A stretch of DNA of 64,000 nucleotides from Streptomyces scopuliridis RB72 (GTDB lineage Bacteria; Actinomycetota; Actinomycetes; Streptomycetales; Streptomycetaceae), in NCBI RefSeq assembly GCF_000718095.1, contig NZ_JOEI01000002.1, positions 62,001-126,000 of the forward strand, in the 5' to 3' direction. Shown one piece after another: positions 37,350 to 47,471 of the stretch. Both the position numbers and the translations under genes were made by a program. The notes below the pieces were generated by a model. That model was given only the letters and a program-made list of their open reading frames with translations, was not told where the DNA came from and made no database searches. Numbering within the stretch: the first letter of the stretch is position 1; every line of letters begins with the position of its first letter.

Positions 37350-37712
37350 CTACACCGCCACAGGTTCCGGCTCCGGTTTGGCCTCCACCTTGGCCTTCGC
37401 AGGGATCTGGGCCGGGGCGGTCTCTACGGTCTCCGCGGCCCCGTCAGGCTCGTCGGCACCGCTCGCGCCGCCCTCCACGAGGCTGAGGAAGCCGCGGATC
37501 GCGTCGACCGAGAGCCCGAGTTCCTCGGAGGCGCCCTGCTCGCTCCCGAAGACCTCGACCGCTTCCGCCACGGCCTCGGCCAGCTCCGCTTCGGCCTTCC
37601 GCAGCTTCGCCTCGGCCTTGTCGATGGTGTCGACGACCGCCAGCTGGCGCCGCTGCTTCTCCTGGAGTCGCTGCTTGCGGGACGGGCTCTTCTCGGGGGT
37701 TTGCGAAGTCAT
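37350..37712 (-). CDS. small coiled-coil protein of unknown function
   Basis: 120 residues. A basic N-terminus (SRKQRLQEKQRRQ) leads into a long amphipathic helix rich in KAEAKLRKAEAELAEAV, a likely coiled coil. A short helix-turn-like segment around EELGLSVDAIRGFLSL follows, then an acidic/proline tail with alternating K-E-P. Similar proteins occur widely in Streptomyces and may bind DNA through the C-terminal helices. No function can be given. Confidence 0.65.
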   Translation of the reverse strand: MTSQTPEKSPSRKQRLQEKQRRQLAVVDTIDKAEAKLRKAEAELAEAVAEAVEVFGSEQGASEELGLSVDAIRGFLSLVEGGASGADEPDGAAETVETAPAQIPAKAKVEAKPEPEPVAV

Positions 37713-37785
37713 AACCAAGATCATAAACCGACCCTCGGCCCTGCCGGAAATCCCCAACTGACTTTCACCGAACGGGCGTTCCCCT

Positions 37786-38107
37786 ATGCGCGGAGGGACG
37801 GTAACCGGCAGCCGGTCCCTTCATGACCCGCACAGCGTCGCGCTGCTCAGCAAGGGCGCCGGCCGCATCGTCAGCCCCTACGGCCTGACCGACTGGCCCG
37901 GCGCACTGGAACTGCTCGGCACCAACGGGCCGGCCGATTCCATCCGCCGCGTCCGGCAGGCCGAAGCCCCGCACCTCCGGAGACCCCGATGCCCGAACCC
38001 CTGACGACGACACAGTCGCGCACTGCACCCACCTGCTCGCTGGGTACGGTCCGGTCCGCGAGAACGTCCAGAAACCCGGATCGACGCGGCCGTATTCACC
38101 CCCGTAA
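37786..38107 (+). pseudogene. frameshifted 3' fragment resembling a PP2C-like protein
   Basis: The segment keeps strong third-position G/C bias and reads as SPYGLTDWPGALELLGT...GPADSIRRVRQAEA in one frame, then continues as PDDDTVAHCTHLLAGYGPV in another, ending at TAA 38105-38107. This order (YGxxDWxxLLxLL, GPxxLIRxVRxxE, DDATV) matches the C-terminal end of PP2C-like phosphatase-fold proteins as I remember them. The N-terminal catalytic region is missing, so this is a decayed remnant. The remaining gap to 38279 holds nothing I can identify. Confidence 0.5.
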
Positions 38108-38279
38108 CGGCGTGCCGCGGGGGCGAGGGGGGCAATTCGACCTCACCCGCGAGGGATTGCCTTTCCCCCCTCGGCGGAGCCCGTCACAGAGCCCACGACA
38201 GCCTCGGGTCACCCCACCTGATCAGGGGTTCCGTCTCTGCCGGACCTACGATCGGGGCCGACTCGGGGAAGGGGTTCCG

Positions 38280-39017
38280 ATGGACCGGAACATCCGTACG
38301 GTGGACGACATACTCAAGCTCCTTGACGGCCTGTTCGCGCCGGAGGCCGACCGCTGGACGGCCGACGCGGCGTCCTGGTGGGACGGTTTCTACGCGGATC
38401 GCTCCAAGCCGGTGCCGTTCTTCGTGGCGAAGCCTGACGAGAGCCTGGTCTCCTACCTCGACCATGGCCTGATCACCGCGGGCCGCGCCCTCGACCTGGG
38501 CTGCGGGCCGGGACGGAACGCGCTCCACCTCGCCTCGCTGGGCTTCGAAGTGGACGCCGTGGACCTCTCTCCGGCGGCCATCGCCTGGGCCGGGGACCGC
38601 GCTCGGGAGGCAGGGGCCAACGTCTCGTTCCACTGTGGTGACGCCTTCGCCCTCGCCGACACCGCGCTCGGCGGACCGTACGATCTGATCTACGACTCCG
38701 GCTGTTTCCACCACCTGCCGCCGCACCGCCGCGTCAGCTACCTCGCCCTCCTCGACCGCGCCCTCGCGCCCGGCGGCCATTTCGCCCTCACCTGCTTCGC
38801 GGCCGGCGGGATGGGGTCCGAACTCCCCGACTCCGACTTCTACCGCCAGTCCCGCCTCCATGGCGGCCTCGCGTACACGGCGGAGTCTCTGCGCTGGATC
38901 TTCTCCGACCTGACGGAGGTCGAACTGCGCCGTATGCACGACGAGCCACCCGAGTCTCCCTCCTTCGGCGAACCCTTCCTCTGGACAGCCCTGTTCCGCC
39001 GCACCACCACGACCTGA
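38280..39017 (+). CDS. class I SAM-dependent methyltransferase
   Basis: 245 residues. Motif I ALDLGCGPGRNALHLASLGF (about residues 69-88), the acidic DLSP loop, and IYDSGCFHHLPPHRR before the post-motif region LAPGGHFALTCFA. The SGCFHHLP segment is characteristic of a thiopurine/small-molecule methyltransferase-like subgroup. ATG follows GGGAAGGGG. The gene is monocistronic and ends just before the cobalamin riboswitch. The substrate is unknown. Confidence 0.87.
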   Translation: MDRNIRTVDDILKLLDGLFAPEADRWTADAASWWDGFYADRSKPVPFFVAKPDESLVSYLDHGLITAGRALDLGCGPGRNALHLASLGFEVDAVDLSPAAIAWAGDRAREAGANVSFHCGDAFALADTALGGPYDLIYDSGCFHHLPPHRRVSYLALLDRALAPGGHFALTCFAAGGMGSELPDSDFYRQSRLHGGLAYTAESLRWIFSDLTEVELRRMHDEPPESPSFGEPFLWTALFRRTTTT

Positions 39018-39079
39018 AGGAACCGCTGGCCTTCTTGGCGGATGAGTCGGTCGTGATAGCTTGCCGAGGCCAGTCGAAC

Positions 39080-39238
39080 TCTCGTACGTGTATGACGGGA
39101 GTCGGGGAATCCGGTGCGAATCCGGAACTGACGCGCAGCGGTAAGGGTGACGGGCGGGGCATTGAAGTCACTGGGCCAGCGATGGTCCGGGAAGGCGCCC
39201 CGTTCGAGTGATCCCAAGTCCGAAGACCTGCTGGCGGA
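39080..39238 (+). ncRNA. cobalamin (B12) riboswitch
   Basis: The leader has the conserved cobalamin-aptamer core: GGGAATCCGGTGCGAATCC followed by the GACGCGCAGCGGTAAG segment, then TCACTGGGCCA, and the terminal B12-box-like AGTCCGAAGACCTGC at about 39217-39231. It lies 49 bases before a GTG-started ABC importer operon and should repress it when cobalamin is plentiful, probably by occluding the ribosome-binding site as in other actinomycetes. Boundaries are approximate. Confidence 0.92.
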
Positions 39239-39286
39239 CCGTACGAACGGACCCCGCGAACGGGTCCTCGACGTTGAGGAACGACT

Positions 39287-40318
39287 GTGACCTTCGCGCG
39301 TCCCGCCCCCCGCATCGCCATGCTCCTTTCCGGAGTGCTCCTGCTGGCCGGTTGCGGTGGCACCTCCGGTGGCTCCACTTCGGGGGCCTCCGACAGGGTC
39401 CGTCCCCTGGAGAACTGCGGGCGCACCGTGGACACGGGTGGTGCGGTACCTCAGCGGGCCGTGTCGCTGAACCAGGGCACGACCGAGATCATGTTCTCCC
39501 TCGGCCTCGCCGACAGGATGGTAGGCACCGCCACCTGGACCGACCCGGTGATGAAGGGTCTGGAGAAGGCCGACGAAGGAGTGGAACGGCTGGCGGAGAA
39601 CTACCCCTCCTTCGAGCGTGTCCTCGGCACCGAACCCGACTTCGTCGCGGCCTCCTTCGCCTCCACGCTGGGAAAGGGCGGAGTGGCCACGCGCGAGCAG
39701 TTCGAGAAGCTCGGCGTTCCCACCTACCTCTCCCCGTCCGACTGTGAGGGCAAGGACAACAGTGGCGGCGGCGACGGCAGCCGGTCCGAACCGCTGGCGA
39801 TGGAGACGGTGTACGGCGAAGTACGGGACCTGGCCCGTATCTTCAGCGTCGAGGAGCGAGGGGAGAAGCTCGTCGCTCAGCTCACGTCCCGCGTGAACAA
39901 GGCCACGAAGGATCTCGACGCGTCCGACGTCACGCTGCTGTACTGGTTCGCCAACGCCGAGTCCCCGTACATGGCGGGATGCTGCGGCGCCCCCGGCATC
40001 ATCACCGGGGAACTCGGAGCGAAGAACGTCTTCGACGACACCACCGAGGAGTGGCCGCAGATCAGTTGGGAGACCGTGGCCGACCGCAACCCCGACGTCC
40101 TGGTGATCGGCGACCTGACCCGTAAGTCGGAGACCGCCGAGAGTGCCGCGAAGAAGATCGAGTTCCTGGAGTCCAACCCGGTCACGAAGACCATGGACGC
40201 CGTACGGAACAAGCGGTACATCCTGCTCAGCGGGCAGGCCATGAACCCGGCGATCCGCACGGTCGAGGGAGTTGAGCAGGTCGCGGCCGGCGTACGCGAG
40301 TACGGCCTGGCGAAGTGA
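39287..40318 (+). CDS. btuF: BtuF-like substrate-binding lipoprotein (corrinoid importer)
   Basis: 343 residues with a lipoprotein signal: hydrophobic segment then LLLAGC with Cys23. The mature domain is a periplasmic-binding-protein-2 fold (TroA/FecB type) with RAVSLNQGTTEIMFSLGLADRMVG and PDFVAAS. An insert with two Cys-rich spots (SDCEGK, GCCGAPG) is present. The GTG start has TGAGGAACGA upstream. Its position directly under a cobalamin riboswitch and overlap with a FecCD permease gene make cobalamin or another corrinoid the most likely ligand. An iron-siderophore ligand is the alternative. Confidence 0.85.
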   Translation: MTFARPAPRIAMLLSGVLLLAGCGGTSGGSTSGASDRVRPLENCGRTVDTGGAVPQRAVSLNQGTTEIMFSLGLADRMVGTATWTDPVMKGLEKADEGVERLAENYPSFERVLGTEPDFVAASFASTLGKGGVATREQFEKLGVPTYLSPSDCEGKDNSGGGDGSRSEPLAMETVYGEVRDLARIFSVEERGEKLVAQLTSRVNKATKDLDASDVTLLYWFANAESPYMAGCCGAPGIITGELGAKNVFDDTTEEWPQISWETVADRNPDVLVIGDLTRKSETAESAAKKIEFLESNPVTKTMDAVRNKRYILLSGQAMNPAIRTVEGVEQVAAGVREYGLAK

Positions 40319-41328
40319 CCGCGACGCTCCTGCGGACCGCGGCCGGCCTGGCCGCGCTTGTCGTCTCCGTCGCCGTGGCCGTCACCATCGGCCCGGCGGA
40401 CATCGGCGTCGACGAGGTCTGGTCCGCCCTCGCCTCGCATCTGGCGGGCGACGTCTCCGGCCTGACGCCGATCCGGGACGGGATCGTGTGGAACCTCAGA
40501 CTGCCGCGCACGCTGCTGGCAGCGGTGTGCGGAGCCGGACTGGCCCTGTGCGGCACGGTGATGCAGTCCCTGCTGCGCAATCCGCTCGCCGATCCCTTCG
40601 TTCTCGGCGTCTCCTCAGGGGCGTCGACCGGGGCCGTCGTTGTGGTCGTTCTCGGCGTGGGCGGTGGAGCTCTGTCGCTCTCGGCGGGCGCGTTCGCCGG
40701 CGCCGTCTGCTCCTTCGCCCTGATGCTCCTGCTGAGCCGGACGCTCGGCGACAGCGCGGACAGGGTGGTGTTGTCCGGGGTCGCGGCGATGCAGTTGTTC
40801 TCCGCGCTCACCTCGTTCATCGTGGTCACCTCCGCCGACGCCGAGACGACCCGAGGGGTGCTCTTCTGGCTGCTCGGTTCGCTCAGCGGCGCGGGCTGGG
40901 CCGATGTGTGGCTGTGCTTGGCCGTGCTCGCGCTGACCCTGACGGTCTGCCTGGGGTACGCCGGAACCCTCGACGCCTTCGCGTTCGGACAGGACGCCGC
41001 GGCGACGCTCGGGGTCGATGTGTCCCGTACCCGCCTGATCCTGCTCTGCGCCACCGCCCTGCTCACGGCCGCGCTGGTGAGTGCGGCCGGCGCCATCGGC
41101 TTCGTCGGTCTGGTGCTGCCGCACGCGGCCCGAGCCCTGGTCGGCCCCGGCCACCGTCGTCTGCTGCCGGTCACCGCGCTCGGCGGGGCCGTGTTTCTGG
41201 TCTGGATCGACACGCTCGCCCGCACTGCCCTGGAGCCTCAGGAAATCCCGGTGGGCGTGGTGACTTCACTGATCGGCGTGCCCGTCTTCGTCCTCGTGCT
41301 CCACCGGACACGGAGGACACACCGATGA
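40315..41328 (+). CDS. btuC: FecCD/BtuC-family ABC transporter permease
   Basis: 337 residues with about ten transmembrane helices and family motifs RLPRTLLAAVCGAGLALCGTVMQSLLRNPLADPFVLG near residues 61-97 and GFVGLVLPHAARALVGPGHR near the C-terminal third, the latter contacting the ATPase. GTG overlaps the stop of the binding protein. A complete permease for the corrinoid importer, under riboswitch control with its neighbours. Confidence 0.92.
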   Translation: MTATLLRTAAGLAALVVSVAVAVTIGPADIGVDEVWSALASHLAGDVSGLTPIRDGIVWNLRLPRTLLAAVCGAGLALCGTVMQSLLRNPLADPFVLGVSSGASTGAVVVVVLGVGGGALSLSAGAFAGAVCSFALMLLLSRTLGDSADRVVLSGVAAMQLFSALTSFIVVTSADAETTRGVLFWLLGSLSGAGWADVWLCLAVLALTLTVCLGYAGTLDAFAFGQDAAATLGVDVSRTRLILLCATALLTAALVSAAGAIGFVGLVLPHAARALVGPGHRRLLPVTALGGAVFLVWIDTLARTALEPQEIPVGVVTSLIGVPVFVLVLHRTRRTHR

Positions 41329-42104
41329 CGCTCAGCACGGACCGCGTCTCCCGCACCGCCGACGGCCGGCTGATCCTCGACGGGGTCAGTCTCGCGCCCC
41401 TGCCCGGGGCCATGACCGGTCTGCTCGGACCGAACGGCTCCGGGAAGTCCACTCTGCTACGTCTGCTCGCCGGCGTTCTCGCCCCGAGCCACGGCGTCGT
41501 CACGCTCGACGGCCGTCCTCTCGACGGATTGCGACGCAGGGACATCGCGCGCCGCGTCGCCGTGGTCGAGCAGCAGGCGGACACCCTGGTCGAACTGAGC
41601 GTCGCCGACGTCGTACGCCTCGGGCGTATCCCCCACCGGCGCGCCTGGCACCCTCCGACGCGGGCGGACGAGGAGGCCGTGACGGCGGCGCTGGAGCGCA
41701 CCGGTCTGCGTGACCACGCGTCCCAGCTGTGGAGCACGCTGTCCGGCGGAGAACGTCAGCGTGTTCAGATCGCCCGCGCTCTCGCGCAGGAGCCGCGCGA
41801 ACTGCTGCTCGACGAGCCGACCAACCATCTGGACATCCAGCACCAGCTCGATCTGCTGAACCTGGTCGCCGAACTGGCCGTCACCAGTGTGGTGGCCCTG
41901 CACGACCTCAACCTCGCCGCGATGTTCTGCGACAGGATCGTGATGCTCCAGCGCGGGCGGGTCATCGCCGCGGGCACACCCCGGCAGGTCCTGACGGAGG
42001 ACCGGATCGCCGACGTCTACGGCGTGCAGGTGGCGGTCACCGAGCCGGGCGAGGACGGCCGACCGCACATACGCGTACTGGGCACCCCGGCCCGCCGCCG
42101 CTGA
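41325..42104 (+). CDS. btuD: BtuD/FecE-type ABC transporter ATPase
   Basis: 259 residues. Walker A GPNGSGKST, Q-loop VVEQQ, signature LSGGERQRVQIA, Walker B LLLDEPTNHLD and switch His in ALHDLNLA are all intact. Its length and the closing VYGVQVAV region match the FecE/BtuD group. ATG overlaps the permease stop. It is the third and last gene of the importer operon, followed by a hairpin. Confidence 0.93.
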   Translation: MTLSTDRVSRTADGRLILDGVSLAPLPGAMTGLLGPNGSGKSTLLRLLAGVLAPSHGVVTLDGRPLDGLRRRDIARRVAVVEQQADTLVELSVADVVRLGRIPHRRAWHPPTRADEEAVTAALERTGLRDHASQLWSTLSGGERQRVQIARALAQEPRELLLDEPTNHLDIQHQLDLLNLVAELAVTSVVALHDLNLAAMFCDRIVMLQRGRVIAAGTPRQVLTEDRIADVYGVQVAVTEPGEDGRPHIRVLGTPARRR

Positions 42105-42179
42105 ACGGCACCCGGGCGAAAGCGGAGCGTCACCCGGGGACGGCGTGACGGCCGGGACCGAGCGACCCTATCGGTGCGG

Positions 42180-42199
42180 CCGAGCCTGTGCGGGCTCGG
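42180..42199. terminator. hairpin after the importer operon
   Basis: Inverted repeat CCGAGCC / GGCTCGG with a six-base loop, about 75 bases after the ATPase stop and before the convergent GntR gene. Extending the stem by wobble pairs is possible. Position suits a bidirectional terminator. Confidence 0.55.
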
Positions 42200-42225
42200 T
42201 CACACCGCGGCCGCCTACGGCTCGG

Positions 42226-42948
42226 TCACTCCCACACCACGATGTTGCGCCGCACCGGAACCGTGCCCGAGTCCGTCGCGAACAGTTCCGGTGAGCGTGC
42301 CCTGATGCGCTCGACGTCGTCGAAGACCGCCCGCAGGTGGGTGCGCATGGCCGTGCGGGCCAGGGGGATGTCGCCGGCGAGGACCGCGTCGAGGATTTCG
42401 ACGTGCTGCGCGGCGAAGCCCGAGGATGTGGCGGTGTCGTAGAGACCGAGGCGGCGCGCGCGGTCGAGGTGGCCCTTGGCCGAGACCACGGTCGCCCAGG
42501 CGCTGCCGTGGCCGCTCAGGCGCAGGAGGGTCTGGTGGAACGCCTCGTCCAGCTCGAAGAAGTCCTCCAGGCCGAGACCGGGCCGCCGCTGTTCCTCCAG
42601 GTTGCGCCGCAGTTCGTCGACCAGTTCCGGGTCGAGTTCGGCGGGAAGGCCGGGGAGGTCTTCCAGTGAGGCCAGTTCCACGGCCTCCCTGAGGAACTGC
42701 GCGTCGGCCACTTTGGCCGGGTCGACGCGTGAGACGAAGGACCCCACCTGGGGGAAGACCTGGACGAGGCCCTCCTCGGACAGCAGGATCAGACTCTCCC
42801 GGACCGGCGTGCGGCTCACGCCGAGGGACGCGGCGAGTTCGTTCTCCGACAGGGCCGCGCCCGGGGGGAACTCAAGAGTCAGAACCTTGCGGCGCAACGT
42901 CGCGTAGACGGCGCGGCGGCTGGTCCGCTGCCGGTTCGATCGAGGCAT
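42226..42948 (-). CDS. GntR-family regulator (FadR/FCD subfamily)
   Basis: 240 residues. An N-terminal winged helix-turn-helix ([13 protein letters not shown]...[21 protein letters not shown]) is followed by the all-helical FCD ligand domain with Asp/His positions in DEAFHQTLL and [12 protein letters not shown] regulators sense sugar acids or dicarboxylates. It is divergent from the mannonate-dehydratase operon and presumably represses it, with the operator candidate at 43173-43184. ATG at 42948 is chosen over an upstream in-frame ATG because the basic N-terminal PRSNRQR segment directly precedes the HTH. Confidence 0.9.
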   Translation of the reverse strand: MPRSNRQRTSRRAVYATLRRKVLTLEFPPGAALSENELAASLGVSRTPVRESLILLSEEGLVQVFPQVGSFVSRVDPAKVADAQFLREAVELASLEDLPGLPAELDPELVDELRRNLEEQRRPGLGLEDFFELDEAFHQTLLRLSGHGSAWATVVSAKGHLDRARRLGLYDTATSSGFAAQHVEILDAVLAGDIPLARTAMRTHLRAVFDDVERIRARSPELFATDSGTVPVRRNIVVWE

Positions 42949-43257
42949 GCGCTCATCGTATCGGGGTGCTGTCACGGCCGACGCCCTCCCGTTCGATATG
43001 CCCCCGCTGACCTGCGGCGCAGCGCCGCCCGGGCGCCCGGACCCGCCGTATCGGCCAAGGCACCGGCCCCGCTCAGGCCCTGCTCAGGCCCCGCTCAGGC
43101 GCGCCGCCGACCCTCCGTCCGAACGCCGCACAGTCGGTACCACACAAGTATTGCATCCCTTCGCGACCGATGCTTGTATACCAGTCGTGCCGATCAGTGG
43201 CGATCTCGGGCGCCCCACTCGACCGGTGCCGTACGGATCGTCCGAAGGAGTGGACCT
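42949..43257. other. divergent promoter region of the sugar-acid operon
   Basis: No gene is seen. The operon-proximal part is less G/C-rich and holds a possible -35 TTGCAT (43151-43156) and -10 TTGTAT (43175-43180) with an 18-base spacer, overlapped by the operator candidate. Confidence 0.4.
43173..43184. promoter_or_regulatory. candidate GntR operator
   Basis: CTTGTATACCAG, a palindrome with one mismatched pair around GTATAC. It resembles the TNGTNNNACNA and TTGTATACAA sites bound by FadR-type regulators of sugar-acid genes. It overlaps the predicted -10 of the mannonate-dehydratase operon, so binding would block transcription. A perfect second copy was not found by eye. Confidence 0.5.
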
Positions 43258-44466
43258 GTGAGCAAGATCGAACGCGTAGAGGTGTTCGTCGCCTCCCCGG
43301 GGCGGACGTTTGTCACCCTGCGCATCACGACGACGGACGGTGTGACCGGCCTCGGCGACGCCACACTGAACGGCCGCGAACTGGCCGTCGCGAGCTATCT
43401 GCGGGACCACCTCGTTCCGCTGCTGATCGGCAAGGACCCGGCGCGTATCGAGGACATGTGGCAGTACCTGTACCGCGGTGCGTACTGGCGTCGCGGCCCG
43501 GTGACGATGACCGCGATCTCCGCCGTCGACACGGCCCTGTGGGACATCAAGGGCAAGGTCGCCGGCCTGCCGGTCTACCAACTGCTCGGCGGCCGCTCGC
43601 GCGACGGCGTCACGGTCTACTCGCACGCCAGCGGTACGGACGTCCCGTCCCTGCTCGACGATGTCGAACGGTTCCTGGACCTCGGCTACAAGGCGGTACG
43701 CGCGCAGGCCGCCGTACCGGATGTCGGCGGCAGTTACGGGGTCCGCAAGGGCAAGGTGTACGAGCCGGCCGCCACCTCGCTGCCCGACGAGCAGCCCTGG
43801 GACACCGAGGCGTATCTGCGGTTCGCGCCGACGTATCTGGAGGCCGTGCGCGAGCGCTTCGGCTTCGGCTTCCATCTGCTCCACGACGTACACCACCGGC
43901 TCACCCCCATCGAGGCGGCCCGCTTCGGCAAGAGCGTCGAGGACAGCAGGCTGTTCTGGATGGAGGATCCGACGCCGGCCGAGAACCAGGAGGCGTTCCG
44001 GCTCATCCGTCAGCACACGACGACGCCGATCGCGGTGGGCGAGGTGCTGACCTCGATCTGGGATGTGCAGCACCTGATCACCGAGCAGCTCATCGATTAC
44101 GTACGCACCACCGTCGTCCACGCCGGCGGGATCACGCACCTGCGCCGGATCTTCGACCTGGCCGCCCTCTATCAGGTACGGACCGGCTCGCACGGCGCGA
44201 CGGACCTCTCGCCGGTCTCGCTCGCCGCGGCGGTGCATGTGGACATCACCGTCCCAAACTTCGGCATCCAGGAGTACATGGGGCACGCGGACGAGACCGC
44301 GGAGGTCTTCCGCAGTGGGGTGACCTTCGCGGACGGCATGCTGCACCCGTCGGAGGAGCCCGGCCTCGGCGTCGCGTACGACGAGAAGGCGGCGGAGCGA
44401 TTCCCGTACCAGGCGCGCTATCTGCCGGTGGCGCGGCGGCTCGACGGGTCGGTGCATGACTGGTGA
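43258..44466 (+). CDS. manD: D-mannonate dehydratase, enolase superfamily (ManD/RspA)
   Basis: 402 residues, the usual ManD length. It dehydrates D-mannonate to 2-keto-3-deoxygluconate. Enolase-superfamily metal ligands lie in [11 protein letters not shown] (Asp), [10 protein letters not shown] (Glu) and GEVLTSIWD (Glu), and the active-site His-Gly in [12 protein letters not shown]. The [10 protein letters not shown] loop is the ManD-type 150s loop region. GTG follows CCGAAGGAGT, a good ribosome-binding site. The next gene, a fructuronate reductase, overlaps by four bases, which strengthens the mannonate assignment. Confidence 0.9.
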   Translation: MSKIERVEVFVASPGRTFVTLRITTTDGVTGLGDATLNGRELAVASYLRDHLVPLLIGKDPARIEDMWQYLYRGAYWRRGPVTMTAISAVDTALWDIKGKVAGLPVYQLLGGRSRDGVTVYSHASGTDVPSLLDDVERFLDLGYKAVRAQAAVPDVGGSYGVRKGKVYEPAATSLPDEQPWDTEAYLRFAPTYLEAVRERFGFGFHLLHDVHHRLTPIEAARFGKSVEDSRLFWMEDPTPAENQEAFRLIRQHTTTPIAVGEVLTSIWDVQHLITEQLIDYVRTTVVHAGGITHLRRIFDLAALYQVRTGSHGATDLSPVSLAAAVHVDITVPNFGIQEYMGHADETAEVFRSGVTFADGMLHPSEEPGLGVAYDEKAAERFPYQARYLPVARRLDGSVHDW

Positions 44467-45965
44467 GCGACATGACTCCGCCCCCGCCGGACGGAACGGG
44501 GCACACAGAAGGCACAGGGCCGGCGCTGTTGGGACGTGCCTCGCTCGGCCGGATCGCGCCCGAGCTGCGCCCGGCCGTCGATCCCCGCGAACTCCGGCCC
44601 CGTATCGTCCACTTCGGCCTGGGGGCGTTCCACCGGGCGCACCAGGCCGTCTACACCGAGCACGCCTCGGCCCGCTCCGGCGAGCCGTGGGGGATCGTCG
44701 CGGTCGCCCCGCGCTCGGCGCGCGTGGTGGCGGCGATGCGCGCGCAGGACTGCCTCTACTCGGTGACCGAACGCCGCCCGGACGGGCCCGCCACCCGCGT
44801 GGTGGGGTCGGTCGTCGAGGCGCTCGCCATGGGGCCCGACGCGGGGCGGGTCGACGCGCTGCTCGCCTCTCCGGAGGTCACGGTGCTGACGTTGACGATC
44901 ACCGAGAAGGGGCACCATCGCCGCCCCGGCACCGGTGAACTGGACACCCGGGCACCGGAGATCGCCGCGGATCTGGCGGCGCGGGAGACCGGGGACCTCA
45001 CCACGGTCGTCGGGCGGATCGCCGCCGGACTCGCCGCGCGGATGCGGTCAGGAGGCGCCCCGGTCACCGTCGTGTCTTGCGACAACATGGCCGCGAACGG
45101 CGCCGCGCTCGCCACGGTCGTGCGCGGCTTCGTCGAGGCGTCGTCCTGGCCCGACCGGCGGGCCGTGCTCGACTGGATGGCGGCCTCGGTCGCCTTCCCC
45201 TCGACGGTCGTCGACCGGATCGTGCCCGCGACGACCGACACGGACCGGCACGCGGCCCATGCCGCGCTCGGCGTACGCGACGCCGTGCCGGTCGTCGGCG
45301 AACCGTACCGGCAGTGGGTCCTGGAGGACTCCTTCGCCGGGCCGCGGCCGCCGTGGGAACGCGACGGCGCGCTGTTCGTCCCCGATGTCGTGCCGTACCA
45401 GCTCACGAAGTTGCGGCTGCTCAACGGGGCGCACTCCGCCCTCGCCTATCTCGGCGCCGCGGCGGGACGCACGACCGTCGCCGGCGTCCTGGCGACCGAC
45501 TGGGGCGAACGGCTCGTACGGGCCCTCTGTTCGGAGGTCGGGCCGACCCTGCCCGCCGGCGGCCCCGATCCGGCGGCCTACGCGGGCGATCTCGTCGAGC
45601 GGTTCCGCAACCCCGCCATGCGGCATCTACTCCAGCAGATCGGCTCCGACGGATCGTTGAAGATCCCGGAGCGGTGGTTCGACGCGCTGCGCGCGGCCCG
45701 GTCGCGTACCCCGGTCCTCGAACTGGCGCTGGCCGCATGGGCGAACGCCACCCGTTCCGGCGAGGACGGCGGCCAGTTGTTCGGTACGACGGACCCCGCC
45801 GCGGCGGCGCTCGCCGATTGCTGGCAGGGGACGACGACTCGCCATGACACGGTCCGTCGGCTGCTCCAGGTCCTCGGAGCGGTGGACCTGGCCGAGGACG
45901 ACACGCTCGTCTCCGGCGTCGCCGCCCGGCTCCCCGCTCTGCGCGCCGGCCACATCGATTTCTGA
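44463..45965 (+). CDS. uxuB: mannitol dehydrogenase-family D-fructuronate reductase
   Basis: 500 residues of the long-chain mannitol dehydrogenase family. N-terminal nucleotide motif [13 protein letters not shown], then TLTITEKGH, and the catalytic lysine motif [18 protein letters not shown] (the Lys is in TKLRLLN). Such enzymes interconvert D-fructuronate and D-mannonate with NAD(H), or oxidise mannitol. Location between mannonate dehydratase and a gulonate/idonate dehydrogenase favours fructuronate reductase. GTG overlaps the preceding stop. Confidence 0.88.
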   Translation: MSDMTPPPPDGTGHTEGTGPALLGRASLGRIAPELRPAVDPRELRPRIVHFGLGAFHRAHQAVYTEHASARSGEPWGIVAVAPRSARVVAAMRAQDCLYSVTERRPDGPATRVVGSVVEALAMGPDAGRVDALLASPEVTVLTLTITEKGHHRRPGTGELDTRAPEIAADLAARETGDLTTVVGRIAAGLAARMRSGGAPVTVVSCDNMAANGAALATVVRGFVEASSWPDRRAVLDWMAASVAFPSTVVDRIVPATTDTDRHAAHAALGVRDAVPVVGEPYRQWVLEDSFAGPRPPWERDGALFVPDVVPYQLTKLRLLNGAHSALAYLGAAAGRTTVAGVLATDWGERLVRALCSEVGPTLPAGGPDPAAYAGDLVERFRNPAMRHLLQQIGSDGSLKIPERWFDALRAARSRTPVLELALAAWANATRSGEDGGQLFGTTDPAAAALADCWQGTTTRHDTVRRLLQVLGAVDLAEDDTLVSGVAARLPALRAGHIDF

Positions 45966-46043
45966 CGTCACACACACAAGACACCAGCCCGCACAAGGCA
46001 CCGGCACACCTACAAGCACGGCCCTGAACAACGGAGTTCAACC

Positions 46044-47471
46044 ATGACGGACACCACGCGTACGGAGCCCACGGGCCCCGCCGCGCGCACCACACGCGAT
46101 CTCACCAGAGCCGCCGTTTCCGGCTGGCTCGGTACGGCCATGGAGTTCATGGACTTCCAGCTCTACTCGCTGGCCGCCGCCATCGTCTTCAACAAGATCT
46201 TCTTCCCCGATGTCAGCCCGGCCATCGGGCTGATCGCCGCCATGGCGACCTACGGTGTCGGGTACGTCGCCCGGCTCGCCGGAGCCGTCTACTTCGGCCG
46301 GATGGGCGACCGGATCGGGCGCAAGAAGGTGCTCTTCCTGACCATTCTGCTGATGGGCGCGTCGACCACACTCATCGGTGCGCTGCCCACGTACGCGACG
46401 ATCGGCATCCTCGCCCCGATCCTGCTGGTGGTCCTGCGGCTCATCCAGGGCTTCGGGGCCGGCGCCGAGATCGCCGGGGCCACCGTCATGCTCGCCGAGT
46501 ACGCCCCCGCCAAGCGCCGGGGCCTGGTCGCTTCACTGGTGTCGCTCGGCACCAACTCCGGCACCCTGGCCGCGTCCGGGCTGTGGGCGATCCTGCTCGC
46601 CGTACTCAGCGACGAGCAGTTGCTCGCGTGGGGCTGGCGTCTGCCGTTCCTGCTGAGCTTCGCGCTCATGATCTTCGCGGTCTGGCTGCGCCGGAACCTC
46701 AAGGAGAGCCCGGTCTTCGAGGAGCGGCCGGACGTCGTGGACGGCGTCGCGATGTCCCGTACGGAGGTCGAATCGGCCCTTGTCGAATCGGCCCGCACCA
46801 CGTCGGCCCAGGTCGAGTCCTCCCCGGAGAAGAAGCGGGCGGGCGTCCTGGAGGCCGGGATCCGGCAGCGCAAGGGCAAGGCGTTCTTCCTCGCCCTCGG
46901 ACTGCGGTTCGGCCAGGCGGGCAACTCGGGCCTGATCCAGACCTTCCTGGTCGGCTACATCGCCACGAACCTGCACGCCGACCGCGCGGTCCCGACCGAC
47001 GCCATCGTCTACGGCTCGCTGCTCGGCTTTGTCACCGTCCCGCTGATCGGCCTGCTCGGGGACCGCTTCGGCCGCCGCCCGATGTATGTCGCGCTCACGC
47101 TGCTGACCATGGCCTTCGCCTTCCCGATGATGCTGCTGATCACCTCAGGCAGTACGCCCGCGCTGATGCTCGGCATGGTCCTCGGACTCAATGTCGGTGT
47201 CCTGGGCCTGTTCTCGCTGGAGAGCGTCACGATGGCCGAACTCTTCGGCTCCCGCACCCGCTTCACCCAGCTCGCCCTGTCCAAGGAGATCGGCGGCATC
47301 CTCGCCACCGCCATCGGCCCGGTCATCGCCGCGTCGCTCACCGCCGTCACCGGCAGCTGGTGGCCGATCGCCGCGATGCTCGTCGTCTACTCGCTCATCA
47401 CCCTGGTCTCCGCGTTCCTCGCTCCCGAGACCCGTGGACGCGATCTGGTACGGCTGGAGGACGCGGTATGA
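46044..47471 (+). CDS. MFS permease, metabolite:H+ symporter (MHS) type
   Basis: 475 residues with 12 predicted helices. The MFS loop motif GRMGDRIGRKKVL lies between helices 2 and 3, with a related motif GDRFGRRPM after helix 8. Sequence features (GWLGTAMEFMDFQLY start, LIQGFGAGAEIAGA) fit the shikimate/alpha-ketoglutarate MHS subgroup, which imports small organic acids. Lying inside a sugar-acid catabolic operon, it probably imports L-gulonate, L-idonate or a related aldonate. It begins 78 bases after the reductase gene. Confidence 0.88.
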   Translation: MTDTTRTEPTGPAARTTRDLTRAAVSGWLGTAMEFMDFQLYSLAAAIVFNKIFFPDVSPAIGLIAAMATYGVGYVARLAGAVYFGRMGDRIGRKKVLFLTILLMGASTTLIGALPTYATIGILAPILLVVLRLIQGFGAGAEIAGATVMLAEYAPAKRRGLVASLVSLGTNSGTLAASGLWAILLAVLSDEQLLAWGWRLPFLLSFALMIFAVWLRRNLKESPVFEERPDVVDGVAMSRTEVESALVESARTTSAQVESSPEKKRAGVLEAGIRQRKGKAFFLALGLRFGQAGNSGLIQTFLVGYIATNLHADRAVPTDAIVYGSLLGFVTVPLIGLLGDRFGRRPMYVALTLLTMAFAFPMMLLITSGSTPALMLGMVLGLNVGVLGLFSLESVTMAELFGSRTRFTQLALSKEIGGILATAIGPVIAASLTAVTGSWWPIAAMLVVYSLITLVSAFLAPETRGRDLVRLEDAV

